From positions 682,001 to 746,000 of the forward strand of contig CANLDL010000001.1 in assembly GCA_947489425.1 (NCBI GenBank): a DNA stretch of 64,000 nt. Reading direction: 5' to 3'. The number at the start of each line of letters is the position of its first letter. The stretch's first letter is position 1. The notes under the pieces are model-generated. The model was not told where the DNA came from. It worked only from the letters and a program-made list of their open reading frames with translations, and did not search any database. This document shows, one piece after another, positions 16,991-25,554 of this stretch. Made by a program: the position numbers and the translations under genes. The DNA comes from an uncultured Pseudomonadales bacterium (GTDB lineage Bacteria > Pseudomonadota > Gammaproteobacteria > Pseudomonadales > Cellvibrionaceae).

Positions 16991-17863
16991 ATGAAAAAAA
17001 CGACTAGTACAAGTTACCGTCAACGCTTAATACGTGTCGTTGACTATATTCATGATCATTTGGATAATGACCTCGATGTCAACACACTCGCTAATATTGC
17101 ACAAATGTCACCCTATCATTTTCATCGCATCTATCGTCAAATTGCACAGGAAACTGTCAATGCAAGCGTTAGACGTTTACGCCTACAGCAAGCAGCGGCA
17201 GATCTTATTCGTACCAATCTGCCAATCCTAACCATTGCAAAAAAAGTAGCTTACGGCAGCCTCGAAGCGTTTACCCGAGCATTCACAAAAAGCTTTGGCA
17301 TAGCCCCTGGAGAATACCGGCAACAAAAAACAAATGTTGCTGTAAAGCTTGAGCCTTTTATTGCAGTACTACCAGAAGAAAAAAGGTATTTTACGATGTT
17401 TACTGTAGAGATAATGGAAAATGAACAATTAAGTTTAGTGGGCTATCACCATCAGGGCGACTATATGGATATCGGGCGTGTATTTGAGAAGCTATTTATT
17501 GATTGTGCCAGCAGAGAATTAATCAGCGAACAGACCCGTTCCATTGGCTTATATTACGATGACCCACAGTCAGTCGATACAAATGATTTACGCTCTATGG
17601 CTTGCATTAGTTTAGATGCGTCTATTTCTATCGAAGAGAGCTGCTTAGAACGCATAACTATCCCCACTGGTAAATGCGCTACGGTTTTATTTAAAGGCCC
17701 CTATGCAGAATTGGAAAAACCCTATGATTGGCTATTTGGTCAGTGGTTGCCTGAAAGTGGCTACGAGGCCGCTGACTTTCCACCATTTGAAGAGTATCTA
17801 AATGACCCTAAAGACACACCACCAAATGAATTATTAACACGTATTCATTGTTTGTTAGTGTAA
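16991..17863 (+). CDS. AraC-family regulator with GyrI-like effector domain
   Basis: This 290-residue protein has an N-terminal AraC double HTH (residues about 10-108: LANIAQMSPYHFHRIYRQIA and AKKVAYGSLEAFTRAFTKSF, then GIAPGEYRQ). A C-terminal GyrI-like small-molecule-binding domain of about 155 residues follows, with VEIMENEQLSLVGYHHQGDY and ending PPNELLTRIHCLL. This Rob/SbmC architecture senses bulky hydrophobic compounds. I prefer the ATG at 16991 (GGA 11 bases upstream) to the GTG at 16982. Its target is not evident; the divergent gene on the left has its own MarR regulator. Confidence 0.9.
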   Translation: MKKTTSTSYRQRLIRVVDYIHDHLDNDLDVNTLANIAQMSPYHFHRIYRQIAQETVNASVRRLRLQQAAADLIRTNLPILTIAKKVAYGSLEAFTRAFTKSFGIAPGEYRQQKTNVAVKLEPFIAVLPEEKRYFTMFTVEIMENEQLSLVGYHHQGDYMDIGRVFEKLFIDCASRELISEQTRSIGLYYDDPQSVDTNDLRSMACISLDASISIEESCLERITIPTGKCATVLFKGPYAELEKPYDWLFGQWLPESGYEAADFPPFEEYLNDPKDTPPNELLTRIHCLLV

Positions 17864-17866
17864 CTG

Positions 17867-17918
17867 AAAAGGTCGTAATTATTGATGGGAATTTCTTATC
17901 ATTACTTACGACTTTTTT
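17867..17918. terminator. Bidirectional terminator between AraC-GyrI and amidase genes
   Basis: AAAAGGTCGTAA (from 17867) can pair with TTACGACTTTTTT (17906-17918), giving a stem with a G-U pair and a U-run rightward and an A-run that serves as U-run leftward. It separates convergent genes. Confidence 0.6.
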
Positions 17919-17921
17919 ATT

Positions 17922-19403
17922 TCATTTTTTATTAACCAGTGCAGATACCGGACATGATGGTTCCAAAGTATTTGCCAAACTAAATAAGGTTTCTTCATCA
18001 CCCATGCGACCATAAAATTGAATACCAATAGGTAAGCCTTTACTCGAAAAGTGTAGCGGCATACTCATCGCAGGTTGCCCTGTTATATTACCTAAAATCG
18101 TAAAGGCCATTTTACCTAAAACTGGCAATGCTAATTTATCGACTATACCTAGAGCAAAAGATAGCTTACCTATATTCACATAGCTACTCACACCTAACAG
18201 CCATTCATCAAAACCACTTACAGGCAATACACCATGTTTTACCGCAGGTGTTGGCACCGTGGGGCACATCATCACATCATAGCGCTGCATAAGATTCGCG
18301 GTAGATAGCTGAATAGCTTGCCACTCATTCAAAGCTGTAACTAGCTCGCCGGCGCTAAAAGAGCGGCCAATCATTGCCAAATTGCGGGTTTGAGGCTCAA
18401 GTAATTTCGCTGCCTCTTTACCATGTACCCTCTTTATTTCTGCTTCAACAGCAGCCGTATGGGCAGCCACTACAATAAAATAAGCCTTCCAAAAAGTATT
18501 TGTATTAATCTCTGGTTCGGCTTCTTCAATAATATGCCCTTCTGTTTCTAATTCACGAGCGGTCTTCTCAAGGCCAGTAAGTACTTCTGGATCTATTTCC
18601 GTTGGCACCAACGGTTTTTTACTTAGTGCTATCTTTAAATGTCTAGGCTCACGCTGTGCAGCCTCTAAAAAGCTTGTTATAGGCCGTGAAATATTACAAG
18701 CCCCAGCAAGCTCGCTGCCTGCGGTGCAATCTAATAAGGCAGCGCTATCTCTTACCGAACGAGTAATAGCATGATCGGCAACTGCCCCACTCCAATCTTC
18801 AATCTTTTCGGGCCCCATTGGAGTACGCCCACGACTGGGTTTCATACCAAAGGCACCACACCAAGCCGCCGGAAAGCGTATAGAGCCACCGCCATCGCTC
18901 GCATGAGCTATAGGTACAATTCCCGCAGCTACGGCAGCAGCACTGCCTCCAGAGGAGCCGCCAGAACTATAGCCTTGGCAATGTGGGTTATGTGTGGGGC
19001 CATGTGCTTTAGGCTCAGTAGTAATAATTAGCCCGTATTCTGGTGTATTAGTTTTGCCAAAAATATTAAGCCCAGCAGCTTTGTACCGTAGAGTTAATTC
19101 ACTGTCGTGATCGCAAGGCTTATTTAACCCACGGCTACCATTGGTAGTTGGCTCACCGGCAAAACATATATTCAAATCCTTAAGTAAAAATGGCACACCG
19201 GTAAAGGGCCCTACCGCTAAATCACCTGCTGCCTGCCTCGATTTATCGTAAAAGGTATGGATAATCGCATTTAAAGAGGGATTCAGTTCATTAGCTTTTG
19301 CAATAGCGGCTTCGAGTAGCTCCAATGGAGTGACCTCGCCTTTTTGAACAAGCTCAGCTAAGCCTAGTGCATCGTAAGTGGAGTATTCTTTAAAAATAGA
19401 CAT
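17922..19403 (-). CDS. Amidase (amidase-signature family)
   Basis: This 493-residue cytosolic enzyme has the complete Ser-cisSer-Lys triad: Lys75 in PFLLKDL, cis-Ser150 in SSGGSSGGSAAAVAAG, and nucleophile Ser174 in SDGGGSIRFPAAW. Length and architecture are standard (GatA/amidase superfamily). It hydrolyses a carboxamide, but the substrate cannot be read from sequence. Against GatA itself: no GatB/GatC neighbours and divergence in the C-terminal half. It is a single-gene unit converging on the AraC-GyrI gene. Confidence 0.92.
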   Translation of the reverse strand: MSIFKEYSTYDALGLAELVQKGEVTPLELLEAAIAKANELNPSLNAIIHTFYDKSRQAAGDLAVGPFTGVPFLLKDLNICFAGEPTTNGSRGLNKPCDHDSELTLRYKAAGLNIFGKTNTPEYGLIITTEPKAHGPTHNPHCQGYSSGGSSGGSAAAVAAGIVPIAHASDGGGSIRFPAAWCGAFGMKPSRGRTPMGPEKIEDWSGAVADHAITRSVRDSAALLDCTAGSELAGACNISRPITSFLEAAQREPRHLKIALSKKPLVPTEIDPEVLTGLEKTARELETEGHIIEEAEPEINTNTFWKAYFIVVAAHTAAVEAEIKRVHGKEAAKLLEPQTRNLAMIGRSFSAGELVTALNEWQAIQLSTANLMQRYDVMMCPTVPTPAVKHGVLPVSGFDEWLLGVSSYVNIGKLSFALGIVDKLALPVLGKMAFTILGNITGQPAMSMPLHFSSKGLPIGIQFYGRMGDEETLFSLANTLEPSCPVSALVNKK

Positions 19404-19747
19404 ATATAATAATTATTTTTTAAGTTGATGTTTGTAAAAAAGAAAATATCGACACGTTCCTTCGATACTATATCTTTTTAATTCATACAAGAAAACTCAT
19501 ATCACTAATATAAATTTTTGGCTTATCCTGAAATTCATTGATAAAACTTTCAATTAGTTTATTGATTTAAAGTTGGGTAGCTATACCTGTACCTATCAAT
19601 CTTTGAAGCTATGCCAAAATAAATTCTCCACTAGCAGTACTTTTTTATACCTAGAGTATTACATATCGCTACCCCTTAGTTTCTGCTTGTTCACCTGAAA
19701 AAAAACATTAACACTGAATACACCAAATCAATGAAGGGGTAAATATT
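19404..19747. other. 340-bp intergenic region
   Basis: AT-rich spacer between the divergent amidase and YiaA-like genes. It should hold both promoters. I see no RNA gene, repeat or clear operator in it. Confidence 0.35.
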
Positions 19748-20020
19748 ATGAACGAATATGATATTCAGAGCACATCCGATGGATGGATATTTTTTGTTAA
19801 AGTCAGTTTTGCAGTCGCTATATTAGCCATTGCCGCGGGTATTGTTTTAGTGCCAGGAAGTTTATTGATCAAAGGCTATTTCGCTTTAAGCTCTTTGTTT
19901 TTAGTGAGTGCAACGATAACGCTTTCGAAAACCTTACGTGACCAGCACGAAGCTAATCGTTTAATTAATAAAGTTAGCGAAGCTCGTACCACAAAGATAA
20001 TCAATGAAATGGCAAAATAG
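19748..20020 (+). CDS. YiaA/YiaB-type two-helix inner-membrane protein
   Basis: This 90-residue protein has two membrane helices (FVKVSFAVAILAIAAGIVLV and KGYFALSSLFLVSATITLSK) and the family's charged tail TLRDQHEANRLINK. It matches the YiaAB two-helix domain. It lies 10 bp before the pspA-like gene with the same orientation, so a role at the membrane together with PspA is likely. The exact function of YiaA proteins is not known. Confidence 0.83.
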   Translation: MNEYDIQSTSDGWIFFVKVSFAVAILAIAAGIVLVPGSLLIKGYFALSSLFLVSATITLSKTLRDQHEANRLINKVSEARTTKIINEMAK

Positions 20021-20030
20021 GAGAGTAGTT

Positions 20031-20702
20031 ATGGGGATTTTAAATAAACTAGCGAGCTTAACAAGAGGCGCAGCAAGAGAATCAGCAGAAGTCTTAATCG
20101 ATGCAAATGCGATTAGAATCTTCGAACAAGAAATTGTTGACGTCGAAGCCGCTATAGGTGCACGTAAACAAACAATGAGTGAAATGCTAGTTGCTCGTAA
20201 ACAAGTTGATAGAGAAATAGAATCGGTAGAAGAAGTTATTAAAAAACGGGAAGAACAAGCAAGTGAATTACTAAGCGGAGAGAGCAATGCTCAATTGGTA
20301 GAAGAAATAGCCGATGACATTGTTCAGTATGAGACTATGCTTGTGGACTTAAAGCAACAAAGCAATACCATGGCGATACGTATTTCTAGAATAGAGGCGA
20401 CGCTACGAAAAGGGCTCTCTCAAGTGACACAATATCGTCGCGATCTTCGTTTGATGAAAGCTAAACAGATTAATAGCAGCATTTTAGCTAAGGAGAGCAA
20501 TTTACCTAAGCAGCTAAGTGAACTTCAACATACACGCCAGCATGTCGCGGACTTACAATCTGGCGACGATGATAGGGAGTCTGTTTGGGAAGAAATGGAA
20601 GGGAGAATATCTACCGAGGACACTAGTAAAAAATTAAGTGACCTTGAAAAAGAGAAAAAGAAGCAAGCGGTATTGGCTCGAATCAAAAAGATATCTTCTT
20701 AA
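20031..20702 (+). CDS. PspA/IM30-family membrane-stress protein
   Basis: This 223-residue, highly charged, coiled-coil protein starts at the ATG preceded by AGGAGAG (spacing five); an in-frame start 27 bp upstream overlaps the YiaA gene and is unlikely. The N-terminal amphipathic helix MGILNKLASLTRGAARES and the region FEQEIVDVEAAIGARKQTMSE fit PspA/IM30. Such proteins form oligomers on the cytoplasmic face of the inner membrane and limit proton leak. No pspF or pspBC is present, so control differs from the enterobacterial system. Confidence 0.85.
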   Translation: MGILNKLASLTRGAARESAEVLIDANAIRIFEQEIVDVEAAIGARKQTMSEMLVARKQVDREIESVEEVIKKREEQASELLSGESNAQLVEEIADDIVQYETMLVDLKQQSNTMAIRISRIEATLRKGLSQVTQYRRDLRLMKAKQINSSILAKESNLPKQLSELQHTRQHVADLQSGDDDRESVWEEMEGRISTEDTSKKLSDLEKEKKKQAVLARIKKISS

Positions 20703-20730
20703 TTTTGAGACTTGGGATAACGAACTTGAT

Positions 20731-20785
20731 GGGGCGCAAATATTTAACTGGCAGAGCTTTGTTATTTTGCCATTAAAATAAATGC
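20731..20785 (+). repeat. Intergenic repeat, copy 1
   Basis: The core ATTTAACTGGCAGAGCTTTG and flanks (GGGG before, CCAT and AAATGC after) recur at 23093-23140 in the same orientation. The two copies bracket the cbiM-like and monooxygenase genes. Confidence 0.5.
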
Positions 20786-20828
20786 GCCTTTTTTACTTAC
20801 TTTTTACTTAGGTCTCAAAAGTAAAGTG

Positions 20829-21506
20829 CTATGCACTATGATATAAACGTGGGGTCAGTATACCACTACGCTGTAAACCACCGAAGGTTTTAGCCCCAGC
20901 CAGCACGGCAATATCAACTAATGGCTCTAACAACACTACCAACATATAAGCAGCACCAAATGTGCTTACAGCAAGTAGATTTTCAGCAGCAAAACCTTGC
21001 CCATAAAGCGCCCAAAATACCACCCAAGTTACAATACCGCCTTGATAAACAAGAGATAGCTTCAACACTTGTGAGTAAGCCAGATCTTTATAGGCAACAT
21101 CTTTAGGAATTATCTTATTTGCTAGTGCTGCCATAACAAATAATGGCACTAATAATGTGGTGACATTGACCGTATAATTTGGCAAATCAAAGGGGGCAAA
21201 AAATATCCCTTGTATTAGCAAACCCGCCGCTAGGCCAATGCTAGCAGCACTAACACCCAACAATAAGAACAATGTTGAACCTAAGATAAAGTGTACCTCT
21301 GAAATACCAACAGGATGATGAGGTAATACTTCAAAAAATATAAATACAGCGATTGTGGCTAATAGCGAACGAGCTAACAACGAAAGGACTCTATGCCCCT
21401 TAATTTCATCCTTTAATTGGCTGGCGAGATACGCAAAAGACCCGCCTGCTGTAACATAACTTAATACCATTTTAGTGCTTTCGACGACACCAACTTCAAT
21501 ATGCAT
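20829..21506 (-). CDS. CbiM-like cobalt (ECF-type) transport permease
   Basis: This 225-residue membrane protein has six or so hydrophobic helices and an N-terminus MHIEVGVVESTKMVLSY. His2 directly after the initiator Met is the metal-ligand feature of CbiM/NikM proteins. CbiM is the substrate-specific component of cobalt uptake systems. No CbiN, CbiQ or CbiO gene is nearby, so it works with components elsewhere or alone. A cobalamin riboswitch in its leader ties expression to B12 status, which strongly supports cobalt as substrate. The family call rests on N-terminal similarity and the riboswitch. Confidence 0.78.
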   Translation of the reverse strand: MHIEVGVVESTKMVLSYVTAGGSFAYLASQLKDEIKGHRVLSLLARSLLATIAVFIFFEVLPHHPVGISEVHFILGSTLFLLLGVSAASIGLAAGLLIQGIFFAPFDLPNYTVNVTTLLVPLFVMAALANKIIPKDVAYKDLAYSQVLKLSLVYQGGIVTWVVFWALYGQGFAAENLLAVSTFGAAYMLVVLLEPLVDIAVLAGAKTFGGLQRSGILTPRLYHSA

Positions 21507-21555
21507 GATTTTTAACTCCTAAAATTACACCCACCGTATAATTGTCAGTAAATAA

Positions 21556-21695
21556 CTGTTTCAGGCCGGTCTCCAGACTGAGAATATGCAGACATATTCA
21601 TCACTGTTGCGGGGGCAGCAATAGAATTTAACTATTTTCCCGTTTCACCTATCAGTAGAGTAAAGCGACTATTTCAAGACACCTAAAACACGAAG
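21556..21695 (-). ncRNA. Cobalamin (adenosylcobalamin) riboswitch
   Basis: On the minus strand the leader reads, in order, GGTGAAACGGGAA, then GCTGCCCCCGCAACAGTG, then AGTCTGGAGACCGGCCT. These are the conserved core, the B12-contact strand and the 3' closing segment of the cobalamin riboswitch. The 3' segment ends about 55 bases before the start codon, whose ribosome-binding site is TAGGAG. High B12 should switch off the CbiM-like gene. The 5' boundary is approximate. Confidence 0.88.
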
Positions 21696-21767
21696 CGCGA
21701 ACTATAGCATAAACGCAATATATACCCACAACATTCACAGTAAGGAGCTTCTGCCCTCTTTAAAAAC

Positions 21768-22985
21768 TCATTCAAAAACACCCTCTCTTTTGTTCAGCTT
21801 CCCAATAGGAGGCAACATTGAGCCACACACAAGACTTGTTAATAGACGAGGCATTAATGGTAGCTGCGAGACAGGGTAAAGCAAATGATTTCGAATTAGC
21901 GGCAGCAGTCTACTATCGGATTGATACATTGGTGTAAACATTAGAGACATTAATTGGTAAACACCCACATGCCAGCGCCTTGCCTTAGCATATGCTGGCA
22001 ACGCTTCCTTTACCGGCAAATAAGATAAAGCATGGCTCAGTGCCAGCGCATCTAATAATGCCATATTGGCTCCCTGCCCCAATTGCGGCGATGCCCGATG
22101 GGCAGAGTCACCAATATGCACTAGGTTATGGCTATAAGGACGGTAAAGCGTACCGTGAGAATAAGCGGCCATTGTCATTTGCTGAGTATCGGTAATTTGT
22201 TCAACAAAAGGGGCAAAGTCTGGCCAAATTTCTGTGGACTTAGCTTTCCATGGATCAAGCCCAGCCTTTTCCCACTGATAAAAATCATTAACCGGTAAAG
22301 ACCAAAAAATGGCAGCTTTTTGCTTACTATGTGTTTGATTACCATTATTCGGCATTTGACCAATGGGCAAAACACCCACCATATTAGTAGCTCGTCTATA
22401 GCGCTGTGTTAGCATCTGTTTATTAATGTTGCTATCACTTGGCCAGTCAACAGTACCCCATATAGCACCATAGCCCAACTTACGTGCTTTTAATGGCGAT
22501 AATGGTGAACTTGCTCCAGCACTATCAATAACCAGTTCAAACGCACCAAAAGTTTCGCCTGCTTTAGTAACAATATATGTTTGATGTTGATCATGCTTTA
22601 CTGAACTTATAGGACTCGCGGTATGCAGTGTTATACCTTTACGTGTCTGAAGAGCCTGAAAAAGCACCTCAAAAAGAGAAGCACGATGAATAGCAAGACC
22701 AAATTGGTTGGCATCATTTAAATCATAATGAACGTCCAATACAGTACGACCTGATTTCACCTCATCACCAAACATACGGGAGATGTTATTGCCAAGAGCA
22801 AGAGCCTGCTCAAGCACACCAATATGAGCTAATACCTCTTGCCCTACTGGTTGAATCACTAAACCAGAACCGACAGGCCTAGGGGTTTCAAATTGATCAA
22901 ACAAAGAGATGGTATGCCCTTGATCAGCCAATAAACTAGCGGCTGCAAGCCCACCTATACCTGCTCCAATAATCGCAATGTCCAT
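21768..22985 (-). CDS. FAD-dependent monooxygenase (PHBH/UbiH-like)
   Basis: This 405-residue flavoprotein has the N-terminal FAD motif GAGIGGLAAASLLADQG (residues 7-23) and the second FAD motif HIGDSAHRASPQLGQGANMA near residues 290-310, typical of aromatic-ring and UbiH-type hydroxylases. Between these, IDSAGASSPL supplies the DG-like region. It needs NAD(P)H and oxygen; the substrate is unknown. It is the gene directly upstream of the riboswitch-controlled gene on the same strand, but the riboswitch lies between them, so co-regulation is unlikely. Confidence 0.88.
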   Translation of the reverse strand: MDIAIIGAGIGGLAAASLLADQGHTISLFDQFETPRPVGSGLVIQPVGQEVLAHIGVLEQALALGNNISRMFGDEVKSGRTVLDVHYDLNDANQFGLAIHRASLFEVLFQALQTRKGITLHTASPISSVKHDQHQTYIVTKAGETFGAFELVIDSAGASSPLSPLKARKLGYGAIWGTVDWPSDSNINKQMLTQRYRRATNMVGVLPIGQMPNNGNQTHSKQKAAIFWSLPVNDFYQWEKAGLDPWKAKSTEIWPDFAPFVEQITDTQQMTMAAYSHGTLYRPYSHNLVHIGDSAHRASPQLGQGANMALLDALALSHALSYLPVKEALPAYAKARRWHVGVYQLMSLMFTPMYQSDSRLLPLIRNHLLYPVSQLPLMPRLLTSLVCGSMLPPIGKLNKREGVFE

Positions 22986-23092
22986 TTAAAAAGTCATAAT
23001 CCTATAAATAAAATAGCAGTATAGTTCTAGGCTCATTTTTGAGCCCCTCAAAAGTATAATACTTCTGTTCCGGTTAAATCTTTAGTGTAAAA

Positions 23093-23140
23093 GGGGAAAC
23101 CATTTAGCTGGCAGAGATTTGTAGTTTTTACCATAAATGC
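23093..23140 (+). repeat. Intergenic repeat, copy 2
   Basis: GGGGAAACCATTTAGCTGGC and following bases match 20731-20785, with 24 of 27 core positions identical and small gaps in the flanks. Confidence 0.5.
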
Positions 23141-23150
23141 AATACATTTA

Positions 23151-23573
23151 TTATGATACAAAATGGCTATCTAAGTATGCCTTATAACGCTCTAACATTT
23201 CTGGCTGAAATTCCAAGCTGAAATACTGAACGTCCGTAGTAATAAAAAATATACACTTATCTTTGATAATCATTTGCCTATAGTCATAACCGTAAGTATA
23301 AGCGCGCTTTTCTTCTTTTACTGAAAAAACCCTTTTATTTACTAAATCAATTGATTCAAAGCATTCCTTCCATAACACAAACCTCGGATAATAAGCCTCA
23401 CTTTTTCCTGGGACTTTGAAAACCCGCTTAATAGATTGCTTTCTATCAACAACAACTGTTTTATAACCCCAGCTTTTTATAGTTTCTTCGTCAACTACTC
23501 GAGCATCATCTGCAATAGTCTCTGTTGATATAAATATAATAATTAACAATACTACTCGAATCATAGTAGTCAC
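23151..23573 (-). CDS. Exported hypothetical protein, 140 residues
   Basis: I do not recognise the family. A signal peptide is clear (MIRVVLLIIIFISTETIA, cleavage before DDARVV; the second Met may be the start). The mature part is small and rich in Lys, Tyr and Phe, with two Cys (KECFES and KDKCIFF) that could form a disulfide in the periplasm. It is the leftmost gene of the leftward accessory block. Confidence 0.65.
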   Translation of the reverse strand: MTTMIRVVLLIIIFISTETIADDARVVDEETIKSWGYKTVVVDRKQSIKRVFKVPGKSEAYYPRFVLWKECFESIDLVNKRVFSVKEEKRAYTYGYDYRQMIIKDKCIFFITTDVQYFSLEFQPEMLERYKAYLDSHFVS

Positions 23574-23655
23574 TCATAAACTCAGTATTCAAACACCTCT
23601 ATTTAATAGATAGGTTCTGTGATTTTTCCATAAAACAAATGTGTTATCTATTGCT

Positions 23656-24102
23656 TTACGATAGATAGGATAGCATCTTATCATTTTCTCTAGCCATATT
23701 ATGTCGAAGCAGGAAATATCCAAAGAATTGAATTATCCCCCACAATATCTCCGGAACAAGCATAATTAAAATTAATTGAGTAGCATTACCAAAAACTAAG
23801 GCATAAACCATAGCTATCGAAAAAAGCATTCTCGCTGCACTATCGAACAACCCAAATAAGGCAAGGGGGTATTTAACCCTCAAAACAGACCATATAACTA
23901 CCACGCTACCGGTAAGATTTACGAAAAACATATGAACTAACGTAAAGTTTGGAAAATCACCCGATAGGGCCAAAGCCTCGTGGAGTGTTCTAAGTATATC
24001 TAGCTTAAAGCCTGCAATAATTGGCAGTGCAAAGCCCGCTGTAAAGACCAAATCCCATATCGCACTTAATTTTACGATGTTGTTATAGTTTTTTCTTTTC
24101 AT
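23656..24102 (-). CDS. Small membrane protein under MerR control
   Basis: This 148-residue protein has four hydrophobic segments (LSAIWDLVFTAGFALPII; FTLVHMFFVNLTGSVVVIW; LFGLFDSAARMLFSIAMVYA; LILIMLVPEILWGIIQFFGY). The family is not recognised. It lies downstream of the MerR gene on the same strand, behind a MerR-type promoter at 24131-24162, so it is almost certainly that regulator's target. No metal-binding motif is visible. Confidence 0.7.
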   Translation of the reverse strand: MKRKNYNNIVKLSAIWDLVFTAGFALPIIAGFKLDILRTLHEALALSGDFPNFTLVHMFFVNLTGSVVVIWSVLRVKYPLALFGLFDSAARMLFSIAMVYALVFGNATQLILIMLVPEILWGIIQFFGYFLLRHNMARENDKMLSYLS

Positions 24103-24130
24103 AGCTTACCCCTTGATAAATATTGGGGTA

Positions 24131-24162
24131 ACTTTACACTCTTCCCTATAGGGAAGAGTCAA
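24131..24162 (-). promoter_or_regulatory. MerR-type promoter/operator inside the 3' end of merR
   Basis: A perfect 22-bp palindrome (24138-24159, half-site ACTCTTCCCTA) lies between a TTGACT -35 element (24157-24162) and a TAAAGT -10 element (24131-24136), read leftward. The 19-20 bp spacer with a central dyad is the hallmark of MerR-activated promoters. The -35 and the left half of the dyad are coding sequence of the merR-like gene, whose TAG stop is in the centre of the palindrome. Confidence 0.78.
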
Positions 24163-24517
24163 GCCTGCATGTAGAATTTTTTAATTCTTGGCCTATCTCA
24201 TCAACTAGTTTTAGTTTTTCATTTAACCTTTTTATATCTAATTCTATATCAGATTTCTTATCACTAATTGCTTGTTGAATGACTATGGCTGGCAAGCCTT
24301 TCTTTATATTTTCTCCTTTACACCATGCTTTTATCTCAGCAAGTGTAAATCCAATCTCTTGAGCGAGCTTTATTTGCCTAACCGTCTCTACGTAAGTCTT
24401 ATCGTAAACTCGATACTTTCCAATACGTTGTGCACTAGGAAGGATATTAATCGATTCATAATAACGAATAGTCTTCGGAGTAGTTTGAGTTAATTTACAG
24501 AATTCACCTATATACAT
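24146..24517 (-). CDS. MerR-family transcriptional regulator
   Basis: This 123-residue regulator has the MerR HTH-wing (YIGEFCKLTQTTPKTIRYYE, then RVYDKTYVETVRQI) and a long C-terminal dimerisation helix. The C-terminal tail (STCRLDSSL) has a single Cys and no clear metal site, so the signal may be organic or redox rather than metal. Its last codons and stop form part of the operator for the downstream membrane-protein gene. It probably activates that gene. Confidence 0.88.
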   Translation of the reverse strand: MYIGEFCKLTQTTPKTIRYYESINILPSAQRIGKYRVYDKTYVETVRQIKLAQEIGFTLAEIKAWCKGENIKKGLPAIVIQQAISDKKSDIELDIKRLNEKLKLVDEIGQELKNSTCRLDSSL

Positions 24518-24562
24518 GCTTTTCTCATTGAAGCTTGAGCCGTTAAAATAGACTCTGTCTCA

Positions 24563-25231
24563 TTAGATTTTACTTTCTTGAAATTCACATCTCTTATTTA
24601 AAGATACCCCTAAGTATTTTTCCTCTACATTAGTCAAACAACGCCACTTTATAAAGGCACCATTCTTTGAAGACCTAGGCTGTAATATTAGATATTTCTC
24701 ATCACCAAACATACTGGCAAGATGAACACCTACTCCACCGGTATCGGTCATAAATACCGAATCAATCTGCTCATGCTCATCTAAGTCGAATAATGATAAA
24801 TTAATATCTCCTTCCTTAGTGGGAAACCTTCCCATTGAATAAAAGTGTGTATTTATCTGAATTTTTACTGGGTTAAGGCTGCTAATAACGTTAACTAAGT
24901 GGGATTGAACAAATAGATGCCTGTAGCTTGGCTCTGCAACTTCAGATTGAAGATGATCCTGTGCACCTTCCAAAGCTTGAAGATGATGTTGTGCATCTTC
25001 CAATTGGGTGTTGGATTGTAAGTACACAACTTTTTCTTCAAATGCTATTTCCGGAAAAAAGTAGTCTAGAATTATCGAGCTAGTAACTGTAATTATCACC
25101 CCGATGACTACAGCTATGGAAATTTCTTTTCCGTGAGAGATTAATATTTTTGAGGCCAAATACTCTCTTCTATTCTCTTCAACCACTTTATCATCTGCTT
25201 CATTCCCACTACTCATATCATTTATTCTCAT
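24563..25231 (-). CDS. Hypothetical single-pass membrane protein
   Basis: This 222-residue protein of no recognised family has a charged N-terminus, one membrane helix (ISIAVVIGVIITVTSSIILD, about residues 37-56) and an extracytoplasmic domain of about 165 residues. Just after the helix is a tandem duplication of ten residues (LEDAQHHLQA then LEGAQDHLQS) matching a 30-bp DNA duplication. A later in-frame Met (residue 6) could also be the start. Confidence 0.62.
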   Translation of the reverse strand: MRINDMSSGNEADDKVVEENRREYLASKILISHGKEISIAVVIGVIITVTSSIILDYFFPEIAFEEKVVYLQSNTQLEDAQHHLQALEGAQDHLQSEVAEPSYRHLFVQSHLVNVISSLNPVKIQINTHFYSMGRFPTKEGDINLSLFDLDEHEQIDSVFMTDTGGVGVHLASMFGDEKYLILQPRSSKNGAFIKWRCLTNVEEKYLGVSLNKRCEFQESKI

Positions 25232-25554
25232 TATTTTATTTCTGTGATAGAAATTACTCTATTTAAGTATTTTATAAGTCAATTTTGGTATTTTTTGTAC
25301 TCGTCAAAAACACACAATGCATTATCTTATAAAGTAAAAATTATAAAACTATTTAGCTTTCTCACATCTATAGCTATTTTTTACTAATATATATTAAGCA
25401 AAATAATAGTCCATCTCTAAGCTAGCTTCTAAGTACCTTAAAGGCATAGCGTTTCTATTCCAACTAAGCGCTTAATAGAAAAGTCGTAGTTGTTCAGCTT
25501 TTTAGCTTTGTGACTTTTCCATGAAAAACAAGTTTCTCTTTCCTTTCACTCAAA
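25232..25554. other. 320-bp AT-rich intergenic region
   Basis: No gene is evident. It contains an inverted repeat GAAAAGTC / GACTTTTC (within 25479-25520) with a nested AGCT-AAAA-AGCT element, about 35 bp after the stop of the GDPD gene. This could be an RNA hairpin or terminator of that gene. Confidence 0.35.
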
